Source: an uncultured Arenicella sp.
GTDB lineage: Bacteria > Pseudomonadota > Gammaproteobacteria > Arenicellales > Arenicellaceae
Length of the DNA stretch: 39,390 nt
NCBI GenBank assembly: GCA_937989675.1
Contig: CALKRK010000176.1
Location: 1 to 39,390 of the forward strand
Direction: 5' to 3'
This document shows, one piece after another, positions 34,610 through 39,390 of the stretch; the stretch's first letter is position 1; every line of letters begins with the position of its first letter. Both the position numbers and the translations under genes were made by a program. Below the pieces are notes generated by a model. It searched no databases. It saw nothing but the letters and a program-made list of their open reading frames with translations, and was not told where the DNA came from.

Positions 34610-35454
34610 GAACTAACTACCTGGTATTTACTGATTTGGACGGAACCTTGCTGGATCATCACGACTATTCTTGGGATGCGGCTAAACCGGCGCTAGAACG
34701 CTGTGAAATAGAGGGTATTCCTGTGATTTTTAATACCAGTAAGACCGCAGCCGAAGCACTGGTTTTGCAGCGCGAGCTTTCGTTGAACGGGCCGATTATT
34801 GTCGAAAATGGCAGTGCCATCGTTATGCCGACTGAGTCTTTAAAGGTGCCGGTCGAATCGCTGTCAGCTAGCGGACTCGAGGTTGACTGTAGCGAAAGTC
34901 AACTACGATTGATTTTCGGCTTGCCTAGATCGCATATCCTGGCGGTAATTGAACAGGCGCGAACGAACAAGGGCTGGTCGTTTGAAGGCTTTAACGACTG
35001 GAGTGTGGATAAGATAGCGAAGCTCACAGGGCTTGCGTTAGAGAGCGCGGCTAGAGCGGCGGACAAAGCTTATTCAGAGCCGTTTTTGTGGAATGACTCC
35101 GACGCAGCTTTAGAGGCGTTTCAAGCTTTTGCCGAACAATCTGGTTTGCGGTTGATGCGTGGCGGGCGCTTCTATCACTTGCAAGGTCAAACGGACAAAG
35201 CCAAGCCAATGCAGTGGTTAAAATCGAACGCATCAATATTGTTCGGCGATAGCGATAGTAATTCACTGACGAAATTGATATGTTTGGGTGATAACCACAA
35301 CGACGTGGCTATGCTCAATATTGCCGATTTTCCAGTGTGCGTGCGCTCGCCTGTCGGTGATTTCCCGCAGCTTTCGACATCCTCCCCAGTTATTCATACT
35401 CGCAAGTTCGGACCAAGCGGCTGGAACGAGGCGATACAATCAATTTTGGCTTAG
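34606..35454 (+). CDS. gpgP: Glucosyl-3-phosphoglycerate phosphatase (MpgP-type HAD)
   Basis: HAD-superfamily phosphatase of the mannosyl-3-phosphoglycerate phosphatase family, here most likely acting on glucosyl-3-phosphoglycerate. The catalytic FTDLDGTLLDHHDY has D10 and D12; ENGSAIVMP and the last motif GDNHNDVAML (from residue 228) follow. I chose GTG 34606, which overlaps the kinase stop as GTGA, over the in-frame ATG at 34549 inside the kinase gene; the DLDGT motif then lies at residue 10 as in the family. Substrate choice comes from the adjacent gpgS. Confidence 0.9.
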   Translation: MRTNYLVFTDLDGTLLDHHDYSWDAAKPALERCEIEGIPVIFNTSKTAAEALVLQRELSLNGPIIVENGSAIVMPTESLKVPVESLSASGLEVDCSESQLRLIFGLPRSHILAVIEQARTNKGWSFEGFNDWSVDKIAKLTGLALESAARAADKAYSEPFLWNDSDAALEAFQAFAEQSGLRLMRGGRFYHLQGQTDKAKPMQWLKSNASILFGDSDSNSLTKLICLGDNHNDVAMLNIADFPVCVRSPVGDFPQLSTSSPVIHTRKFGPSGWNEAIQSILA

Positions 35455-35496
35455 ATACTACATCTACAGCTTCATTCTTAGTGACAGATAACAGAT

Positions 35497-36726
35497 ATGG
35501 CAGATTTTTATCAAAACGGCATTATCACAACCCTCCATAACCTGCGACAACGTGATTTGGATCAACTAGAAGACGAGTTACGGTCGTTTACCAGCAAACG
35601 CCCAATGGCTTTGGTGCTGCCTTCACTTTATTCTGAATTGGAAGGGGATGCTTTACCCAATATCGTCAAGGAACTTAGCAAGGTTGATTATCTTGACGAA
35701 ATTGTCATTGGTCTTGACCGGGCTACCGAGGATGAATATCGCGCTGCGCTGGAGTTTTTCAAACCATTAAATCAGAGCTTCAAAGTCTTGTGGAATGAAG
35801 GGCCAAGATTGCAGGCCATCGACAAAAAATTACAGGCCGAAAAACTTGCTCCCAAGGAGTTAGGTAAGGGGCGAAACGTTTGGTATTGCTTTGGTTACGT
35901 GCTTGCCGCAGATCGCGCGCAATCGGTTGCTTTACACGACTGCGACATTATAACGTATGACAGAAGTCTTCTGGCTCGCTTACTTTATCCGGTAGCGAAT
36001 CCTAACTTTAATTATAAGTTTTGCAAAGGCTTTTATGCGCGGGTTGCCAGTGGCAAAATGCACGGTCGCGTAACTCGGCTTTTGGTTACCCCGTTAGTGC
36101 GAGCTCTGAAAAAGGTATATGGGCAAAACGACTACTTAGACTACATTGATAGCTTTCGTTATCCATTAGCAGGTGAGTTTTCATTCCGGGCCGACGTTAT
36201 TAATGATTTGCGGATACCGAGTGATTGGGGCCTGGAGATTGGCGTGTTATCAGAGTTGAATCGTAACTATGCCAACAACCGAATTTGTCAGGCTGACATC
36301 GCTGATACGTACGATCACAAACACCAAGATATGTCTCCCGAGGACACGGCGAAAGGTTTGTCGAAAATGTCGATTGATATTTGCAAAGCGCTGTTTCGCA
36401 AGCTCGCGACCAATGGTGTCGTTTTTAACTCCGAGACTTTTCGTGCGATAAAGGCGACGTATTACCGGATCGCATTAGACTTCGTTGAAACCTATTACAA
36501 CGACGCTCAAATGAATGGATTAACACTGGATATACATGCGGAGGAAGCCGCGATTGAGATGTTTGCTGAGAACGTACTAAACGCTGGGCAAGACTTCCTA
36601 GACAATCCTATGGAGACGCCATTCATACCTAGTTGGAATCGAGTAATTAGTGCGCTGCCAGATATTCAGCAAGAAATAATCGATGCGGTAGATGCGGATA
36701 TGCAACAGTACTCTGGCTCTACTTAG
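35497..36726 (+). CDS. gpgS: Glucosyl-3-phosphoglycerate synthase GpgS (GT81)
   Basis: Retaining GT-A glycosyltransferase of family GT81 that joins NDP-glucose and 3-phosphoglycerate. The 409-residue protein has PSLYSELEG (41-50), DEIVIGLD, the DxD-type metal site DCD at 148-150, GEFSFRADV and WGLEIGVLSE, and the metal-binding His region DTYDHKHQ (270-277). The mannosyl synthase MpgS is a different family, so the sugar should be glucose. It lies 42 bases after gpgP and 16 before the GH13 gene, in one operon. Confidence 0.92.
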   Translation: MADFYQNGIITTLHNLRQRDLDQLEDELRSFTSKRPMALVLPSLYSELEGDALPNIVKELSKVDYLDEIVIGLDRATEDEYRAALEFFKPLNQSFKVLWNEGPRLQAIDKKLQAEKLAPKELGKGRNVWYCFGYVLAADRAQSVALHDCDIITYDRSLLARLLYPVANPNFNYKFCKGFYARVASGKMHGRVTRLLVTPLVRALKKVYGQNDYLDYIDSFRYPLAGEFSFRADVINDLRIPSDWGLEIGVLSELNRNYANNRICQADIADTYDHKHQDMSPEDTAKGLSKMSIDICKALFRKLATNGVVFNSETFRAIKATYYRIALDFVETYYNDAQMNGLTLDIHAEEAAIEMFAENVLNAGQDFLDNPMETPFIPSWNRVISALPDIQQEIIDAVDADMQQYSGST

Positions 36727-36742
36727 TTTAAGGCTGACTAAC

Positions 36743-38485
36743 ATGATTGATTCGCGTACCCGGCCACTGCTACCGGTGGTTGCCGAACATTTGAGCCGTA
36801 TTTACCCAACGCTGGATTGCCAAGAGTTGGCGCAACAAGCTTTGCGTAAAATGAGGCTAGAGCTCGACTCAGATGCCTGCCGTTTGCACCAAAATAAGTG
36901 GAGCGAGCGCGACGTATGGGTTATTACCTACGGCGACAGTGTTGTGACCCAGGATGAACCTCCTTTGCAAACGCTTAGAAAGTTTGCGAACGATTATCTG
37001 AGCGAAGTGGTTTCAGGCTTGCATATATTGCCGTTTTTTCCATACAGCTCAGACGATGGTTTTTCGGTGATTGATTACAGTCAGGTGAACGATAGTCTAG
37101 GCGACTGGAGTGACATCGAAGCCATCGCGCAAGAGTATGATGTGATGGCTGATTTGGTCATAAATCATTGCTCACAACGAAGCCGCTGGTTTGAGAATTT
37201 TCGGCAACGAAAAGATCCAGGCAAAGACTATTTTTATGAAGTGAGTGTTGATGAGGATTTAACGGCGGTGGTAAGACCGCGAACTTCGCCGTTACTAAGA
37301 GCGACGCAAACCTTGGACGGAGAGCGCCACGTTTGGTGCACATTTAGCCACGATCAAGTCGATCTCGATTTTAGCAATCCGCTTGTATTCTTGGAAATGG
37401 TGCAGATAATCCGTCGCTATTTAGAGCAAGGTGTTCGCATTTTTCGGCTTGATGCCGTTGCGTTTCTTTGGAAAGAGATCGGCACTGATTGTGTGCACAG
37501 ACCACAAACCCATGAGTTTGTACGCCTGTTTCGTACATTGATTGAAGCTCATAGCAAAGAAGCCATTGTCATCACCGAAACCAATGTGCCTAATCACGAA
37601 AACCTATCGTACTTTGGTAATGCGAACGAAGCACATGCCGTGTACAACTTTTCTCTACCGCCGTTGTTGTTGCATGCATTGGTTGCTGGCACTAGCGAAC
37701 ATTTGCAGCGCTGGCAGATGAGTATGCCCCCTGCGCAAACTGGTACGTTCTACTTTAATTTTATCGCGAGTCATGACGGAATAGGGCTGCGCCCTGCTAA
37801 GGGCTTGTTGAGTCAGGCTGATTTGGATGAACTTGCCAATACTATGCAGAGTTTTGGTGCACGGATTTCATGGCGTGCAATAGCGGACGGGCAAAATGAA
37901 CCCTATGAGATAAACGTAGCTTTGTACGATGCCTTGCAGGGCACGGTTAACGGGCCAGATAAATGGCAGCAAGCGCGTTTCATTTGTGCCCACGCTGTGA
38001 TGTTTGCTTTAGAAGGTGTTCCTGGTATTTACATACACAGCTTGCTTGGCACCCAAAACGATTATGAGCGTGTGGAATTAACCAATCATAATCGAAGCAT
38101 TAATCGGCATAAGTGGGATTATGATTCGCTGGTTGAAGCGCTAGCGAACGAACGAACGCATCACGCAAACATACTCGCAGAACTCAAACGCTTGCTCGCG
38201 TTGCGAATTCGACAGCCTGCATTTCACCCAAATGCGGTTCAGTACACCTTGCATCTAGGGCATTCGGTGTTTGCATTCTGGCGCCAGAGCATAAATCGAG
38301 CTCAGAGCGTTTTCTGTATTCATAATATGACAGATCAAGCCATCAGCATTCCATTGAGTTCGGTTAATCTAATCAGTTTAGAGCAGTGGGTAGACTTGAT
38401 CACGGATCGAGCGTATTCGGTGGATGATGAAATGCTATATCTCCAGCCGTATCAGTTTGTTTGGTTGAGCAACCGTGTGATGTGA
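36743..38485 (+). CDS. GH13_18 sucrose-phosphorylase-like enzyme, probable glucosylglycerate phosphorylase
   Basis: A 580-residue (beta/alpha)8 enzyme of glycoside hydrolase subfamily GH13_18. Catalytic residues fit: nucleophile D237 in FRLDAVAFLWK, acid/base E279 in VITETNVPNHEN and the third acid D345 in ASHDGIG. GH13_18 contains sucrose, sucrose-6-phosphate, glucosylglycerol and glucosylglycerate phosphorylases; the gpgS-gpgP-glycerate kinase context points to glucosylglycerate (reaction: glucosylglycerate + phosphate to glucose-1-phosphate + glycerate). I chose ATG 36743 with TAAGG about 9 bases upstream rather than the in-frame 36692, which overlaps gpgS. Confidence 0.88.
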   Translation: MIDSRTRPLLPVVAEHLSRIYPTLDCQELAQQALRKMRLELDSDACRLHQNKWSERDVWVITYGDSVVTQDEPPLQTLRKFANDYLSEVVSGLHILPFFPYSSDDGFSVIDYSQVNDSLGDWSDIEAIAQEYDVMADLVINHCSQRSRWFENFRQRKDPGKDYFYEVSVDEDLTAVVRPRTSPLLRATQTLDGERHVWCTFSHDQVDLDFSNPLVFLEMVQIIRRYLEQGVRIFRLDAVAFLWKEIGTDCVHRPQTHEFVRLFRTLIEAHSKEAIVITETNVPNHENLSYFGNANEAHAVYNFSLPPLLLHALVAGTSEHLQRWQMSMPPAQTGTFYFNFIASHDGIGLRPAKGLLSQADLDELANTMQSFGARISWRAIADGQNEPYEINVALYDALQGTVNGPDKWQQARFICAHAVMFALEGVPGIYIHSLLGTQNDYERVELTNHNRSINRHKWDYDSLVEALANERTHHANILAELKRLLALRIRQPAFHPNAVQYTLHLGHSVFAFWRQSINRAQSVFCIHNMTDQAISIPLSSVNLISLEQWVDLITDRAYSVDDEMLYLQPYQFVWLSNRVM

Positions 38486-38634
38486 ATCAGCGAGCTCAGC
38501 AAAACAATCGAGGCTAGGTATAAACCCAACACGCAAACATGAGATAATCTTCGTGTATTGGTCTCGCAACGCGCGAGGCGTATAAAGAAAAGTGCATCGA
38601 TGAGTTGGCGTTAGCTATGATGTTCCTAAAGCCA

Positions 38635-39390
38635 CTAAATTGAATACAGAGATCTGAGCTCATTGGCGATGATTTCAAAGCCTGCTTCAAGTCGATCTTC
38701 GGGTTGCCCGTAATTGATACGAATGCATTCTTGGGTGTGGCTCCACTGCGGATCAATGTCGATAAAAAAATCTTCACCAGGTATTACGAACACTTGTTTT
38801 TCCTTAAGTCTGGCGTAGAGCGCTTGCGTGCTTGTTGGTAAACCTTCACACCATAGCCATAGAAAGAAGGCGCCTTCAGGTTTGTGCATCCGAACAGGCA
38901 AATCAGCGAAAACGCGATTAAATAAACTCACAGCCGCTTCCAGTTTAGCACTATAAAATGGCTTGATAATCTCCTCGGTGAGATGCTCTATCTCACCATC
39001 TTCAATCATTCTTGTCATTAACGCGGCGCCAACGCTATTAGGTGCGAGTGTAATAATTCCGCTTAAGGCGCTGATTGTTTGGGTGATTTGTTCATTCGCT
39101 ATAACGATGCCCGTTCTTGCACCAGGCAAGCCCAGTTTCGATAGCGACATGCACAGTACCGTATTGTCGTCCCAACTGAGTTTGACGTCTTCGTAAATCA
39201 CGTTTGGAAACGGCTGACCGTAGGCGTTATCGATGATCAGAGGTATTTCATTTTGCGAGGCAAGTTCGCGTAGACGAGAAAGTTCTCTGTCACTCACCAC
39301 ATTCCCCGTTGGGTTGGTCGGCCTCGACAAACAAATGGCGGCGATATCATTTCCAATAGCCAATTCGTCAAAATTCACTCTATATTTAAA
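38635..39390 (-). CDS. avtA: Valine-pyruvate aminotransferase AvtA, 5' end outside the window
   Basis: The last 252 residues of a PLP-dependent transaminase of the AvtA (transaminase C) type, which links valine/2-oxoisovalerate with alanine/pyruvate. The reading frame is open to the window edge; its first residues FKYRVNFDEL align with an internal E. coli AvtA segment, so the gene is cut, not truncated. PLP-binding Lys is in MSLSKLGLPGAR; SRPTNPTGN, IDNAYGQPFP and KPEGAFFLWLW are typical. It converges with the GH13 gene; the 149-base gap (38486-38634) holds nothing I recognise. Confidence 0.92.
   Translation of the reverse strand, partial: FKYRVNFDELAIGNDIAAICLSRPTNPTGNVVSDRELSRLRELASQNEIPLIIDNAYGQPFPNVIYEDVKLSWDDNTVLCMSLSKLGLPGARTGIVIANEQITQTISALSGIITLAPNSVGAALMTRMIEDGEIEHLTEEIIKPFYSAKLEAAVSLFNRVFADLPVRMHKPEGAFFLWLWCEGLPTSTQALYARLKEKQVFVIPGEDFFIDIDPQWSHTQECIRINYGQPEDRLEAGFEIIANELRSLYSI

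Noticed and set aside
38514-38777. Small minus-strand frame at the 3' end of avtA
   Set aside because: It overlaps the true avtA frame in another phase and has no family signal.

Overview
The window looks like a chromosomal, mostly housekeeping stretch of a free-living, probably marine gammaproteobacterium outside the Enterobacteriales. The evidence is gene order and protein type: the block ndk-rlmN-pilW-rodZ-hisS-yfgM-bamB-der, dnaX-ybaB-recR beside a short 4.5S-type SRP RNA, and trmJ-cysE-iscA are typical gammaproteobacterial neighbourhoods. Base composition looks moderate throughout. I see no insertion sequence, prophage, tRNA, rRNA or CRISPR array. The marine guess is an inference from the compatible-solute genes at the right end.

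Layout. 1-4072 (minus strand): suhB, mutS and the ferredoxin gene fdxA, ending in a clear intrinsic terminator. 4241-6194 (plus): trmJ, cysE and iscA, a remnant of the usual isc neighbourhood without iscR or iscS. 6375-7470: an exported two-domain outer-membrane-type protein of unknown function with its own terminator. 7485-17486 (plus): mtaB, ndk, rlmN, pilW, rodZ, hisS, yfgM, bamB and der; ispG, usually between rodZ and hisS, is missing. 17522-20620 (minus): xseA, a degenerate M23/LytM-like protein and an exported alpha/beta hydrolase. 20744-21193: promoter, SRP RNA and an array of four about 52-bp hairpin repeats, then a dnaX promoter. 21194-26533 (plus): dnaX, ybaB, recR and tex. 26643-30500: a short IMPACT-type protein, a membrane-tethered glutaredoxin-like protein, and a tightly overlapping phhB-lemA-DUF2207 operon. 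30570-33558: orn, a secreted protein with two tandem pilin-head-like domains, and rimO. 33710-38485 (plus): a glucosylglycerate cluster. 38635-39390 (minus): the 3' part of avtA, cut by the window edge.

How genes work together. The right-hand cluster encodes both making and breaking of glucosylglycerate: GpgS and GpgP build it from NDP-glucose and 3-phosphoglycerate; a GH13_18 phosphorylase would split it into glucose-1-phosphate and glycerate; a D-glycerate kinase can return glycerate to 3-phosphoglycerate. That makes a closed carbon loop. Three radical-SAM RNA or ribosomal-protein modifiers (MtaB, RlmN, RimO) and HisS, TrmJ and Orn give a strong translation/RNA theme. BamB, YfgM, RodZ and PilW serve the cell envelope.

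The least explained items are the hairpin array after the SRP RNA, the tandem pilin-head protein, the metal-ligand-less M23 protein and the 345-residue outer-membrane protein. Nothing here is clearly a wholly new system; these are the best candidates for follow-up.
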